This document shows positions 9,703-17,959 of a DNA stretch of 64,000 nucleotides, piece by piece. How positions within the stretch are numbered: the stretch's first letter is position 1; each line of letters opens with the position of its first letter. This DNA is from Xanthomonas sp. 10-10 (GTDB lineage: Bacteria > Pseudomonadota > Gammaproteobacteria > Xanthomonadales > Xanthomonadaceae), in the NCBI RefSeq assembly GCF_040182365.1, contig NZ_CP144460.1:2232001-2296000 (forward strand). The letters run 5' to 3'. Position numbers and translations under genes: made by a program. The notes under the pieces were generated by a model. The model was not told where the DNA came from. It was given only the letters and a program-made list of their open reading frames with translations, and ran no database searches.

Positions 9703-11202
9703 ATGGCAGTTGTTAGAGAGCTGGCGGAAGGGCTTCTCCTCAGTCTGGGCTATTGCGTCGTCTATCTACTTGTCTGGCATTTGTCTGTCGACCAGTGGTA
9801 TCTGCCCGCTGGTTTGAGGGCGGCGTCTCTTCTATTCATGCCGTATCGTCGCTGGCCGTTCCTGCTAGCGGGAGATGCTGCCGCGATGCTTTGGTTGCGC
9901 ATCCCCATGCTGGAGACAAGGGATTACGCGCCGATGTGGGCGTACATGAGCCCGTTCCTGCTTGCACCAGCAGTTGCGCTTGCAGTGTCTGCGATCCGTC
10001 GGCACACGCTGAACGTGATGACCCGCAACGCAATTCTTCCGTTGATGGCGCTCCTGGCGTTATGGAGCACGCTTTGCGGCATGGCGCTGAATGCCACGCT
10101 TGGCGGTCCCGTCGCCAGTTCTCCCATGGAGATTTTGTTGCGCACATGGCTGGGGTCCTATCTCGGCATCTTGATGTTTCTGTTGCCTGGTCTGCTATGG
10201 CATCGGCGTAAAGAAAGCGATCCGCGCAGCAACCTGGTGCGCGACAGTACCCTCGCGGGATTGGCGATGGCAGTTTTGTTCTGCACTGCCAATGTCGTTC
10301 CGGAGCCGCTGCTACGACAGGTCTTGATGGTGTCGCTGGTTGGGCCGGCGATCATTCTGACGCTCCGCTACGGTTGGCGCGGCGCAGCGGTTGGTGCATT
10401 GCTGGCAAATCTTATTGCCGCCTTGTCGCGCTCGAAATATGGGATTGCCGCTTACGACCCGGAACTATTTAGTGTCCAGCTGCTGATCGCTGTCATTGCG
10501 ACGGGTCTATTTGTCCTCGGTTCGCAGTTGGCTTCTGTATACGCACAGGCTGGCAACCACGGCCAAGTACAGTTGGAAGCATTGCAATTCGCTCAGGCCG
10601 GTTATCTCGCGGCTGAGCGCACTCTGCGCAACCGCGTTGTGGACTACTCTGATATCAATGTTCACATCAACCGACTGCGCAAGGAGTGTGTCGCTCAGCT
10701 ACGCGAACGTGGGCACCATGCTGCAGCAATGGAACTGACCAGAGCGGGAGTCATCGAGTCGCAGCTGCTGCACGAATACGTCGCCGGGCTGTATCCGCTT
10801 GAGATCGAAACTCATGGCGTGTATCAAGCCCTGCGTTCACCGGCATTGGCGCGTTTTTACGGCACGGAGATCCATCACGCGTTGCGTGGCAATTGCAGCA
10901 ATCTTTCACTGGGCTTGCAACTGGCGGCCTATCGATGCGTGCTGAACGCGTTAGAGATGCTTCCGCAGGCGAAGCGGCATCTCATACAGGCCCGTGCATG
11001 GAAAGGTCGTAACGCACAGGGGGTGGTGATCAGAATCTTCGCTGATAGTTCTCTACTGGACGTGGTGCATCGTGATGCGCCCGAGGCAAGCAACGAATTG
11101 CGGACGCGACTGAAAGCGCATGGCGGTACTTTTCGTCGCCGCCATGCGTTGGTCCTCAGTTTCCTGGTTGCCGAACAGGCATCTGTCACTTCGTCCGTGT
11201 GA
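9703..11202 (+). CDS. MASE1-like integral membrane protein with orphan cytoplasmic tail
   Basis: Protein of 499 residues. About the first 280 residues form roughly eight hydrophobic segments resembling the MASE1 sensory membrane domain of diguanylate cyclases and histidine kinases (WYLPAGLRAASLLFMPYRRWP at residues 31-51 is typical). The remaining ~220 residues are cytoplasmic and begin with a probable helical stalk (RNRVVDYSDINVHINRLRKE). I find no GGDEF, EAL, H-box or ATPase glycine-box motif there, so the output function is unknown; it vaguely resembles an eroded sensor-kinase tail. A GGGAG ribosome-binding site precedes ATG 9703. Base composition is visibly less GC-rich than the neighbours, with more TTG, TAT and AGT codons, suggesting separate ancestry. 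Its 3' end overlaps a convergent small gene by 17 bp. Confidence 0.75.
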   Translation: MAVVRELAEGLLLSLGYCVVYLLVWHLSVDQWYLPAGLRAASLLFMPYRRWPFLLAGDAAAMLWLRIPMLETRDYAPMWAYMSPFLLAPAVALAVSAIRRHTLNVMTRNAILPLMALLALWSTLCGMALNATLGGPVASSPMEILLRTWLGSYLGILMFLLPGLLWHRRKESDPRSNLVRDSTLAGLAMAVLFCTANVVPEPLLRQVLMVSLVGPAIILTLRYGWRGAAVGALLANLIAALSRSKYGIAAYDPELFSVQLLIAVIATGLFVLGSQLASVYAQAGNHGQVQLEALQFAQAGYLAAERTLRNRVVDYSDINVHINRLRKECVAQLRERGHHAAAMELTRAGVIESQLLHEYVAGLYPLEIETHGVYQALRSPALARFYGTEIHHALRGNCSNLSLGLQLAAYRCVLNALEMLPQAKRHLIQARAWKGRNAQGVVIRIFADSSLLDVVHRDAPEASNELRTRLKAHGGTFRRRHALVLSFLVAEQASVTSSV

Positions 11203-11620
11203 CGATCCAGCGCTCTCCAGATGTGCTCGGAATCAGATACACGGTGAAATTGTCGGTCTGATATACCAACTGTGCTGTTGCCGGAACCACCAGGGTCGAG
11301 GCTGTGACGCGACTGACGTCCTTGCCCATTGGCAGTACCCAGAGAAGCTCGCCTGCACGGCCGACCGCACCGCGGACTACGCCACTTGCATCGTTGATCT
11401 GCAGATACAGCATTCCCTCGCGTTGAAACTCGTAGATCCGCCATGTCGGATCTACTGCCAGGTTAGTCGCACGCGGTGCCGACTCGCCTAGCCCTGTAGC
11501 AGCCAGCGAGGCAACCGTACCATCGCCTGGACAGCAGGCATTTGCCGATCCGATACCTGCCAGCATTGCGACGGCGAGGGCACCTAGAGTCTTTATTGCT
11601 AGCTTTGCCTTCACTTCCAT
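11186..11620 (-). CDS. Small exported protein of unknown function
   Basis: Hypothetical protein of 144 residues with a typical signal peptide (basic start MEVKAKLAIK, hydrophobic core, cleavage expected around GSANA-C). The mature protein opens with a CCPGDG motif, whose paired cysteines could form a disulfide or bind metal, followed by about 110 residues rich in beta-type sequence (WRIYEFQREGMLYLQIND, FTVYLIPSTSGERWIV). I do not recognise the family. It converges on and overlaps the MASE1-like gene by 17 bp, and its upstream region is AT-richer. Likely periplasmic; no function is proposed. Confidence 0.7.
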   Translation of the reverse strand: MEVKAKLAIKTLGALAVAMLAGIGSANACCPGDGTVASLAATGLGESAPRATNLAVDPTWRIYEFQREGMLYLQINDASGVVRGAVGRAGELLWVLPMGKDVSRVTASTLVVPATAQLVYQTDNFTVYLIPSTSGERWIVTRTK

Positions 11621-12137
11621 GACTTCGCCTTTTTCCCTTGATCGGGAACTATCTAGCCTGCAATTCAGGCATGCCTACGGTACGTGTTTCTCTGTAGTTC
11701 CGTGAGGGGCCGAGTCCAATTTCATTGGATACGCGTCGCGCCAATGTGTTGACTCGGCGACGTGCATGCGAATAGGCATGGCAGCAATATCACTTTAGGT
11801 GGTGCCGGTTTTCCGGCGCGTGCTTTCCGGTGTTGGTTATTGGTGTTTCTGCACGCTGTCTGGATCCGCCGTGCCAGCTCACGGTCCAGGGGCACGTCGA
11901 TCCCCATACCGACAGGTGTGCATCCTGTGTGGGACTGGATCAGGCTCATCCACGGGCTCGGCCAGATGACTTGCCCGTCAGTGGGGAATGGTCGTTACCC
12001 GGTCTTTTTCATGGCGTCAATGAAAGCGTCGCGGGGAATTTGTCGAGTAATGTCACTGGGTTTTTTCGGGCTGAAATGTGTTGTCGAAGATATTTGAGTG
12101 ATAAATCGACTTGTCGTCCTTCCACTCCGGCCAAGCA
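11621..12137. other. Gene-poor, lower-GC intergenic stretch
   Basis: About 500 bp without a convincing gene. It must hold the promoter of the exported protein on the minus strand (from 11620 upward) but I could not fix its elements. Short open frames on both strands here lack ribosome-binding sites and recognisable motifs. Confidence 0.5.
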
Positions 12138-12359
12138 TTAATACGTGCTCAGCGCGGTTTGCGCATGCTCGAACCATTCAATGACCTGCCGACGATGAGG
12201 TTCGCCCCAGCGACGCAGGAATTGCTGGGTGTGGTGGTCGCCGAGATCGCGCAGGCTGGCGAGCCGTTGGGCGATGAAAGGCGCGGTCAGTGGCTGGGCG
12301 CAGTCGACTTCAATGCAGTGGCGCCAGGCGGTATAGCTGTCGGGGATGGCGGGGGGCAT
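12138..12359 (-). CDS. Small hypothetical protein (73 aa)
   Basis: Compact, probably soluble protein of 73 residues starting MPPAIPDSYTAWRHCIEVDC and continuing with balanced charged and hydrophobic helices (IAQRLASLRDLGDHHTQQF). The composition looks like a folded protein and not a shadow frame: it has a periodic hydrophobic pattern and a Trp-rich ending (RRWGEPHRRQVIEWFEHA). I believe similar short proteins occur in other proteobacteria but I cannot name a family or function. The ribosome-binding site is weak (GAAGAG-like). It lies alone between the lower-GC pocket and amiC. Confidence 0.6.
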   Translation of the reverse strand: MPPAIPDSYTAWRHCIEVDCAQPLTAPFIAQRLASLRDLGDHHTQQFLRRWGEPHRRQVIEWFEHAQTALSTY

Positions 12360-12578
12360 CGTGGTGCTCTTCGGTAAACGTGAACGTGAGGACGTTGGCG
12401 GGGCACGGCAGGCTTGATTTTGCGCAGTAAGTGTTACTTTATAACACTTTATCCATCACTAGTCTGGTCACGTCGTGTCGCTTTCCTTGCCGCAGAGTGT
12501 CATTTGCCTGGTCACCGTGCCGAACCTTCCGTGCTCCAGGTGCCGCGGTGGCCGCGTCGGTCCCTCGGGATTGGCCCG

Positions 12579-13730
12579 ATGAGGCGGCGGCAGGTGCTGC
12601 GCACCGTCGGCGCAGCCTTGGTGCTGTCGCCGAGCCTGGTCCACGGACAATCGCTGCCGCGGCTGCGCAACTGCACCCTGCAGCGTCAGGAGGCGGGGCT
12701 GCGACTTCGACTCGCCTTGAGTACGCAGGTCGCCTACCGCAGTTTCAGCCTGTCCGACCCGGCGCGCTTGGTCATCGATCTGTCGGGCATTTCGGCGCAG
12801 CCACCGCAGATGGATCCATTGCCCGAAGGTGTCGCCGTCGCTGCCATCCGCAGCGGCCCGCATGGTGACGGGCTACGCGTGGTGCTCGATCTGTCGCAGC
12901 CGCTGACGGCCACGCCGCAGTGGGAAGGCAGTGCGTTGGTATTCGATCTTGCTGCCGCTTCCGGCACTGTCCCGTTGTCCGCAGCCGATCCGGCTATTGC
13001 GGCGGCTGCGTTCACACGCTCGCGCCTGCATCCGTACGTAATCGCCATCGACGCCGGCCATGGCGGCAAGGATCCGGGGGCGGTCAGCGCGGATGCCCGC
13101 TACGAGAAACATGTCGCCATGGCGGTGGCCGGGCGGCTGCACCAGCGCCTGGCGGCCGATCCGCGTTACCGGCCGAGCATGATCCGTAGCGACGACCGCT
13201 TCGTGCCGCTACACGAGCGTGTACTGCTCGCGCATCGGCACAACGCCGATCTGTTCGTGTCCATTCATGCCGATGCCGCGCCCAACAGCCAGGCGCGTGG
13301 CGCCTCGGTATTCGCCTTGTCCGAGAGCGGGGCCAGCTCGGCCCTGGCCCGCTGGATTGCCGACAGCGAAAACGCCGCCGACGACATGGGCGACAGCGCA
13401 CGCCGCCTGCGCGTGCCCAGCAACCCGGTGCTGTCGCAGGTGCTGGCCGACCTGTCGCTGAGCGGCACCATCGCCAGCAGCCTGCAGTTCGGCAAGCTGA
13501 TGCTCGGCCGCCTGCAGCAGGTGACGCGCCTGCACCAGGATCAGGTGGGGCAGGCCGGCTTTGCGGTGCTGAAGTCGCCGGATATTCCGTCGTTGCTGGT
13601 GGAAACCGGCTTCATGAGCAATCGCGACGATTGCAACAGGCTTTGCGGCGGTACCCATCAGGACGAGCTGGCGCAGACGCTGCATGCGGGCATCGACGAT
13701 TACTTCCAGGCCTTCCCCGGTCGCGCTTGA
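12579..13730 (+). CDS. amiC: N-acetylmuramoyl-L-alanine amidase with AMIN domain
   Basis: Zinc-dependent amidase of 383 residues that cleaves the lactyl-peptide bond of peptidoglycan during daughter-cell separation. The N-terminus MRRRQVLRTVGAALVL fits a twin-arginine signal peptide. An AMIN domain (about residues 27-130, septal localisation) is followed by the Amidase_3 domain (about 155-375) with the zinc motif AIDAGHGGKDPGA, the second His in SIHADA and the catalytic Glu in LLVETGFMSN. I chose ATG 12579 because it is preceded by a CTCGGGA ribosome-binding site and yields a proper signal peptide. An in-frame extension back to 12414 is not signal-like. folE2 follows after 36 bp. Confidence 0.93.
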   Translation: MRRRQVLRTVGAALVLSPSLVHGQSLPRLRNCTLQRQEAGLRLRLALSTQVAYRSFSLSDPARLVIDLSGISAQPPQMDPLPEGVAVAAIRSGPHGDGLRVVLDLSQPLTATPQWEGSALVFDLAAASGTVPLSAADPAIAAAAFTRSRLHPYVIAIDAGHGGKDPGAVSADARYEKHVAMAVAGRLHQRLAADPRYRPSMIRSDDRFVPLHERVLLAHRHNADLFVSIHADAAPNSQARGASVFALSESGASSALARWIADSENAADDMGDSARRLRVPSNPVLSQVLADLSLSGTIASSLQFGKLMLGRLQQVTRLHQDQVGQAGFAVLKSPDIPSLLVETGFMSNRDDCNRLCGGTHQDELAQTLHAGIDDYFQAFPGRA

Positions 13731-13766
13731 GGCGCGATCGCCATCTTCCCTTTCTCAGAGCGATCA

Positions 13767-14696
13767 ATGTCCGCCACGCTTCCCGATGTTGCCGTTACCG
13801 AACTGCCCACGTTGAGCGCACCGTTGCGCTGGGTGGGGATGCACGATATTGCCATCCCCGTGCGCCTGGACGAGGCCGAGCCCAGTGGCACCGTCGCCGC
13901 CCGCGCCAGCGTGCAGGTCGACCTGCCGCGCGCGGAGATCAAGGGCATCCATATGTCGCGGTTGTACCGCCTGCTGGATCGGCATCTGGAACAGCCGGTC
14001 TCGCCGGCGATGTTGTCGCAGTTGTTGCAGGCCTTGATCGACAGTCATGCCGACTGCGGCAGCCGCGCGGCGCGGGTGACGCTGTCGCTCGAGGTGATGC
14101 TGCGTACGCCGGCCTTGCTCAGCGAGGGCCTGGCCGGGTGGCGCGCCTACCCGGTACGCATCGACGCGCAATGCAGGGAAGGGCGCAGCCTGGTCAGCCT
14201 GCAGATCGACGTGCTGTATGCCTCGACCTGCCCGTGTTCGGCCGCGTTGTCGCGGCAGTTGTTGAGCGAGGCCTTCGTGCAGCAGCATGCAGGTCGCGCC
14301 ATGCTGCAGGTGGACGACATTGCGCAGTGGCTACAGGTGCACGGTTCGTACGCCACGCCCCACAGTCAGCGCAGCGTGGCGCAGGTGCGTGTGGATCTGC
14401 TGGCCTGCCTGCAGCGGCTGGATATCCGCGCATTGATCGGCGTCTGCGAACAGGCATTGGCAACGCCGGTGCAGGCCGCGGTACGGCGTATCGACGAGCA
14501 GGCATTCGCCCGCTTGAATGGCGCCAACCTGATGTATGTGGAAGATGCCGCGCGGCGTCTGCGCATGGCGTTGGCCGAGCGCTACACGGCCTTCGACGTG
14601 GCGGTGCGTCACCTGGAAAGCCTGCATGCCCACGACGCCGTCGCCGAAACCGGCAGTCATGCCGATGCCGACGCGTTTGATCCCTTCGCCCAGTGA
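13767..14696 (+). CDS. folE2: GTP cyclohydrolase IB (FolE2)
   Basis: GTP cyclohydrolase of the FolE2 (COG1469) type, 309 residues, producing dihydroneopterin triphosphate, the first step of folate biosynthesis. The hallmark cysteine motif STCPCSAALS is present, as is the N-terminal region VGMHDIAIPV and the C-terminal RRLRMALAERY stretch. FolE2 enzymes can work with metals other than zinc, and in some bacteria they back up FolE under zinc starvation; I see no clear Zur site here, so that regulation is not claimed. folK, another folate gene, lies about 2 kb downstream. Length and start agree with the family. Confidence 0.92.
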   Translation: MSATLPDVAVTELPTLSAPLRWVGMHDIAIPVRLDEAEPSGTVAARASVQVDLPRAEIKGIHMSRLYRLLDRHLEQPVSPAMLSQLLQALIDSHADCGSRAARVTLSLEVMLRTPALLSEGLAGWRAYPVRIDAQCREGRSLVSLQIDVLYASTCPCSAALSRQLLSEAFVQQHAGRAMLQVDDIAQWLQVHGSYATPHSQRSVAQVRVDLLACLQRLDIRALIGVCEQALATPVQAAVRRIDEQAFARLNGANLMYVEDAARRLRMALAERYTAFDVAVRHLESLHAHDAVAETGSHADADAFDPFAQ

Positions 14697-15078
14697 GGAG
14701 TTGCCATGCAATGCAAACATCCGCCTCGATCTGCCGTCGCTGCGCGCAAGTGCCACGTTGATCGTACGCTGCGTCGATGCGGACGCGCGCTCGTGCAGGT
14801 CTATGTGTTGATCGGGCCTTACATGCTGTTTGTCGTGGGGTGATCGACAGGGCCAAGCCCGCGCGCCGCCGCCAGGTTGCACGATAGCCGCAGAGCTGAG
14901 GTGCGCAATCGGCGACAAGGCCAACCCCGCAGTGTCCGGCGCCGTAACCGGCCTCGGCCAATCGGCGCATCCGGGCACATCGGATCGATGGCGTTGGCAT
15001 GGGTGGTGGGCTTGTCTGGCCTGGGAAGGGATCATCGCGCTTCACCGGGCCAGCGGCAGTCACCGCTGCCCAACAACG
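14697..15078. other. Intergenic region with no convincing gene
   Basis: About 380 bp between folE2 and the tRNA-Glu terminator. A 45-codon frame at 14706-14843 has a fair ribosome-binding site (GAGGAG overlapping the folE2 stop) but an Arg/Cys-rich, motif-free product, so I do not call it. Nothing else is recognised. Confidence 0.4.
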
Positions 15079-15102
15079 CAAAAGCCCCGCAATGCGGGGC
15101 CT
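15079..15102 (-). terminator. Terminator of tRNA-Glu
   Basis: Inverted repeat with arms 15084-15090 and 15094-15100 (GCCCCGC / GCGGGGC, 3-nt loop). Read on the minus strand it is followed by TTTTG, 27 bp beyond the tRNA 3' end. Confidence 0.8.
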
Positions 15103-15128
15103 TGGCGTGGTCTGCGGCAGGACGAACG

Positions 15129-15203
15129 TGGTGCTCCCTAGGGGACTCGAACCCCTGTTTTAGCCTTGAGAGGGCCACGTCCTAACCATTAGACGAAGGG
15201 AGC
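15129..15203 (-). tRNA. tRNA-Glu (anticodon CTC)
   Basis: Cloverleaf on the minus strand: 7-bp acceptor stem GCTCCCT/AGGGAGC, D arm GTCT...GGAC, anticodon loop CTCTCAA giving anticodon CTC (reads GAG), T arm with GGTTCGAGTCC, discriminator A and an encoded CCA at 15129-15131. Confidence 0.95.
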
Positions 15204-15230
15204 GTTTTGTCGCGTCTTGTGCAGCGCGCT

Positions 15231-15259
15231 AGTATAGTGAGGTAATAGCCGTTGGGCAA
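15231..15259 (-). promoter_or_regulatory. Promoter of tRNA-Glu
   Basis: On the minus strand, TTGCCC (-35, positions 15254-15259) and TATACT (-10, positions 15231-15236) are separated by 17 bp. The expected start is about 20 nt upstream of the tRNA 5' end. The -10 overlaps a TATAGT on the plus strand (15233-15238) that could serve pcnB. Confidence 0.6.
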
Positions 15260-15284
15260 TCCTGCAACACAAGACGGAAGCGCC

Positions 15285-16619
15285 ATCATCGAACCCTCAG
15301 TTACATCCCCGTTCACGCTGCGCGTCATCCCGCGCGATCAGCACACCATTTCGCGCAAGGACATCAGCCCCAACGCGCTACGCGTGCTGTATCGCCTGCG
15401 CGAGTCCGGCTTTGGCGCCTATCTGGTCGGCGGCGCGGTCCGCGACCTGCTGGTCGGCGGCCACCCCAAGGATTTCGACGTCGCCACCAGCGCCACGCCG
15501 GAAGAGGTCAAGGCGCTGTTCCGCAATTGCCGATTGATCGGCCGCCGTTTTCGTCTGGCGCATGTGGTGTTCGGCCGCGAGATCATCGAAGTGGCCACCT
15601 TCCGCGCCAATATCGACGACGGCAGCGGCGACCGCGAACTGGATAACGGCCGGCTGGTGCGCGACAACGTCTACGGCAGCATCGAAGACGATGCGATCCG
15701 TCGCGACTTCACCTGCAACGCCCTGTACTACGCGATCGAAGATTTTTCGGTGCGCGACTACTGCGGCGGCTTCGAAGACGTGCAGGCAAAGCTGATGAAG
15801 TTGATCGGCGACCCGGAGCTGCGTTACCAGGAAGATCCGGTGCGCATGCTGCGTGCCGTGCGGCTGGCGGCCAAGTTGAACTTCGACATCGAAGCCGGCA
15901 CCGCAGAACCGATCCCGCGTCTGGCCGGGCTGTTGTCCGAAGCCGCGCCGGCGCGGCTGTTCGAAGAGATTCTCAAGCTGTTCCTGTCCGGGCACGGCGT
16001 GGCGAGTTTCGAAGGCCTGGAGCGTTACGGTCTGCTTGGCGCGCTGTTCCCCGAAAGTGCGGCGGCGCTCAAATCCAACCGTAGCGGCGCCTTGCGCGCG
16101 ATGGTGCTGGAAGGCTTGCGCAATACCGATGCGCGCGTGGCCAACGACGAGCCGGTGTCGCCGGCGTTCCTGTTTGCGTTGCTGTTGTGGCCGGCGTTCT
16201 GCCGCACATTGATGGCGCTGCAGGCGCAGGGCGTGCAGCCGGAAGATGCGCAGCGTCGCGCCGCCGACCGGGTCACCCTGCACCAGCTGGAGCGGGTGGC
16301 ATTGCCGCGCCGCTTCTCGTTGCCGATGCAGGAAATCTGGCTGCTGCAGACGCGCTTCTCGTCGCGTCAACGCAAGCGTGTGTTCCGCACCCTGTCGCAT
16401 CCGCGCTTCCGCGCCGCGTTCGACTTCTTGGTGCTGCGCCAGTTTGCCTCTGCCGATCACGCTGCCGATGTCGAGTTCTGGCGCGAGGCGCAGAAATCGT
16501 CCGGCCAGGAGCTGGTCGATGCGATCGACTCTGCGCAGGCCGATCACGACGGCGACGAGGGTGCGCCGCGCAAGCGTCGCCGCCGCCGCCGCCGCACCGG
16601 CGCCGCCGCAGGCGAGTAG
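15285..16619 (+). CDS. pcnB: Poly(A) polymerase I, probable ATC start
   Basis: Polynucleotide adenylyltransferase of the class II nucleotidyltransferase family, adding poly(A) tails that mark RNAs for decay. The protein matches the PcnB pattern: VIPRDQHTISRKDISPNALRV, the GG-DxD motif LVGGAVRDLL...DFDVAT, FRNCRLIGRRFRLAHV, and a basic Arg-rich C-terminus. No ATG or GTG start precedes the conserved region. I favour ATC at 15285 or 15288, placed 4-7 nt after GGAAG (15276-15280), because E. coli pcnB is known to start at the rare codon AUU. A TTG at 15252 is the alternative (455 residues); it lies inside the tRNA-Glu promoter and would leave almost no leader if the plus-strand TATAGT is the -10. 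folK follows after 3 bp. Confidence 0.88.
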   Translation: MIEPSVTSPFTLRVIPRDQHTISRKDISPNALRVLYRLRESGFGAYLVGGAVRDLLVGGHPKDFDVATSATPEEVKALFRNCRLIGRRFRLAHVVFGREIIEVATFRANIDDGSGDRELDNGRLVRDNVYGSIEDDAIRRDFTCNALYYAIEDFSVRDYCGGFEDVQAKLMKLIGDPELRYQEDPVRMLRAVRLAAKLNFDIEAGTAEPIPRLAGLLSEAAPARLFEEILKLFLSGHGVASFEGLERYGLLGALFPESAAALKSNRSGALRAMVLEGLRNTDARVANDEPVSPAFLFALLLWPAFCRTLMALQAQGVQPEDAQRRAADRVTLHQLERVALPRRFSLPMQEIWLLQTRFSSRQRKRVFRTLSHPRFRAAFDFLVLRQFASADHAADVEFWREAQKSSGQELVDAIDSAQADHDGDEGAPRKRRRRRRRTGAAAGE

Positions 16620-16622
16620 GGC

Positions 16623-17108
16623 ATGCACACCGCCTTTGTCGGCCTGGGTGCCAACCTGGGCCCGGCCGAGGCCAGCGTGCGCGCGGCCATCGCCGCGCTG
16701 GGCGAGGTGCCGCAGTCCACGTTGATTGCCGCCTCGCGCCTGTACCGCACACCGGCTTGGGGCCGCGAAGACCAGCCCGACTTCATCAATGCCGTGGCGC
16801 AGCTGCAGACCGGGCTTGCCCCGCTGGCGCTGCTGGATGCCTTGCTGGGCATCGAGCAGGCCTTCGGCCGGCAGCGTGAGGCCGGCGAGCGCTGGGGCCC
16901 GCGCACGCTGGACCTGGATCTGCTGCTGTACGCCGATCAGGTGATCGACCTGCCACGGTTGCAGGTGCCGCACCCGCATCTGCACGCGCGCGGCTTCGCC
17001 CTGCTGCCGCTGTTCGAGCTGGCGCCGGAGACGATCATTCCGGGCCATGGAACAGTGCGACACGCCCTGCAGGCCATCGATGTCTGTGGGCTGGAGCCGA
17101 TTGGGTAG
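16623..17108 (+). CDS. folK: 2-amino-4-hydroxy-6-hydroxymethyldihydropteridine pyrophosphokinase
   Basis: HPPK of 161 residues, transferring pyrophosphate from ATP to 6-hydroxymethyl-7,8-dihydropterin in folate synthesis. Family motifs are clear: [11 protein letters not shown] at the start, [16 protein letters not shown] in the middle, and the catalytic [16 protein letters not shown] with the two metal-binding Asp residues. It starts 3 bp after the pcnB stop and is probably co-transcribed with it. panB begins 35 bp downstream. Confidence 0.95.
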   Translation: MHTAFVGLGANLGPAEASVRAAIAALGEVPQSTLIAASRLYRTPAWGREDQPDFINAVAQLQTGLAPLALLDALLGIEQAFGRQREAGERWGPRTLDLDLLLYADQVIDLPRLQVPHPHLHARGFALLPLFELAPETIIPGHGTVRHALQAIDVCGLEPIG

Positions 17109-17143
17109 ATAATGGCCGGCTTATCACCCCACGTAATGACTTC

Positions 17144-17959
17144 ATGAGCAGCCATACCGACAGCAAGCCCTGGACCGTGCCCGCCTTGGCGCAGGCCAAG
17201 CGCGAGGGTCGAAAACTGGTCATGTTGACCGCCTACGACGCCGGCTTTGCGCGGACTTTCGACGCCAATGGCGTGGACCTGATCCTGGTCGGCGATTCGC
17301 TCGGCATGGTGGTGCAGGGGCACGATTCCACCTTGCCTGTCACCACCGCCGACATGGTCTATCACACCGCCGCGGTGGCACGCGTGCTGGAGCGGGCCTT
17401 GCTGGTGGCCGATCTGTCGTTCCAGGCCGATGCCACGCCCGAGCGCGCACTGGTCTCCGCCACCCGGCTGCTGCAGGCCGGCGCGGAGATGGTCAAGATC
17501 GAGGGCGCCGGGCACAAGCTCGAGGTGATCCGCTATCTGGTCGAGCGCGAGATCCCGGTGTGTTCGCACCTGGGGCTGACCCCGCAATCGGTGCTGCGGT
17601 TTGGCGGCTACAAAGTGCAGGGCCGCGGCGAGGCAGGCGAGCAGTTGCGCCGCGATGCGCAGGCGGTGGTCGATGCCGGCGCCAGCATGATCGTGCTGGA
17701 ATGCGTGCCCACGCCGATCGCCGCGCAGATCAGCGCCGACCTCAGCGTGCCCACCATCGGCATTGGTGCCGGCCCGGGCTGCGACGGCCAGGTGCTGGTG
17801 ATGCACGACATGCTGGGCCTGGACAGCGGCCATCGCCGTCCCAAGTTCGTCAAGGATTTCCTGGCCGAAGGCGGTTCGGTGGCCGGTGCGGTGCGTGCCT
17901 ATGCCCAGGCCGTGCGCGATGGCAGCTTCCCCGATGCAGAGCACGCGTACGCCGCATGA
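17144..17959 (+). CDS. panB: 3-methyl-2-oxobutanoate hydroxymethyltransferase
   Basis: Ketopantoate hydroxymethyltransferase of 271 residues, the first committed enzyme of pantothenate synthesis. Diagnostic segments are [28 protein letters not shown] with the Mg-binding Asp, [10 protein letters not shown], and the terminal [15 protein letters not shown]...HDMLG. The stop overlaps the panC start (ATGA, 17956-17959), indicating coupled translation. No strong ribosome-binding site precedes ATG 17144, but the N-terminus fits homologues. Confidence 0.96.
   Translation: MSSHTDSKPWTVPALAQAKREGRKLVMLTAYDAGFARTFDANGVDLILVGDSLGMVVQGHDSTLPVTTADMVYHTAAVARVLERALLVADLSFQADATPERALVSATRLLQAGAEMVKIEGAGHKLEVIRYLVEREIPVCSHLGLTPQSVLRFGGYKVQGRGEAGEQLRRDAQAVVDAGASMIVLECVPTPIAAQISADLSVPTIGIGAGPGCDGQVLVMHDMLGLDSGHRRPKFVKDFLAEGGSVAGAVRAYAQAVRDGSFPDAEHAYAA

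Noticed and set aside
11722-12177. Several short frames on both strands in the lower-GC stretch
   Set aside because: No starts with ribosome-binding sites, no motifs, and mutually overlapping.
14706-14843. 45-codon frame directly after folE2
   Set aside because: It has a fair ribosome-binding site but an Arg/Cys-rich product without recognisable features; overlaps no conserved element.
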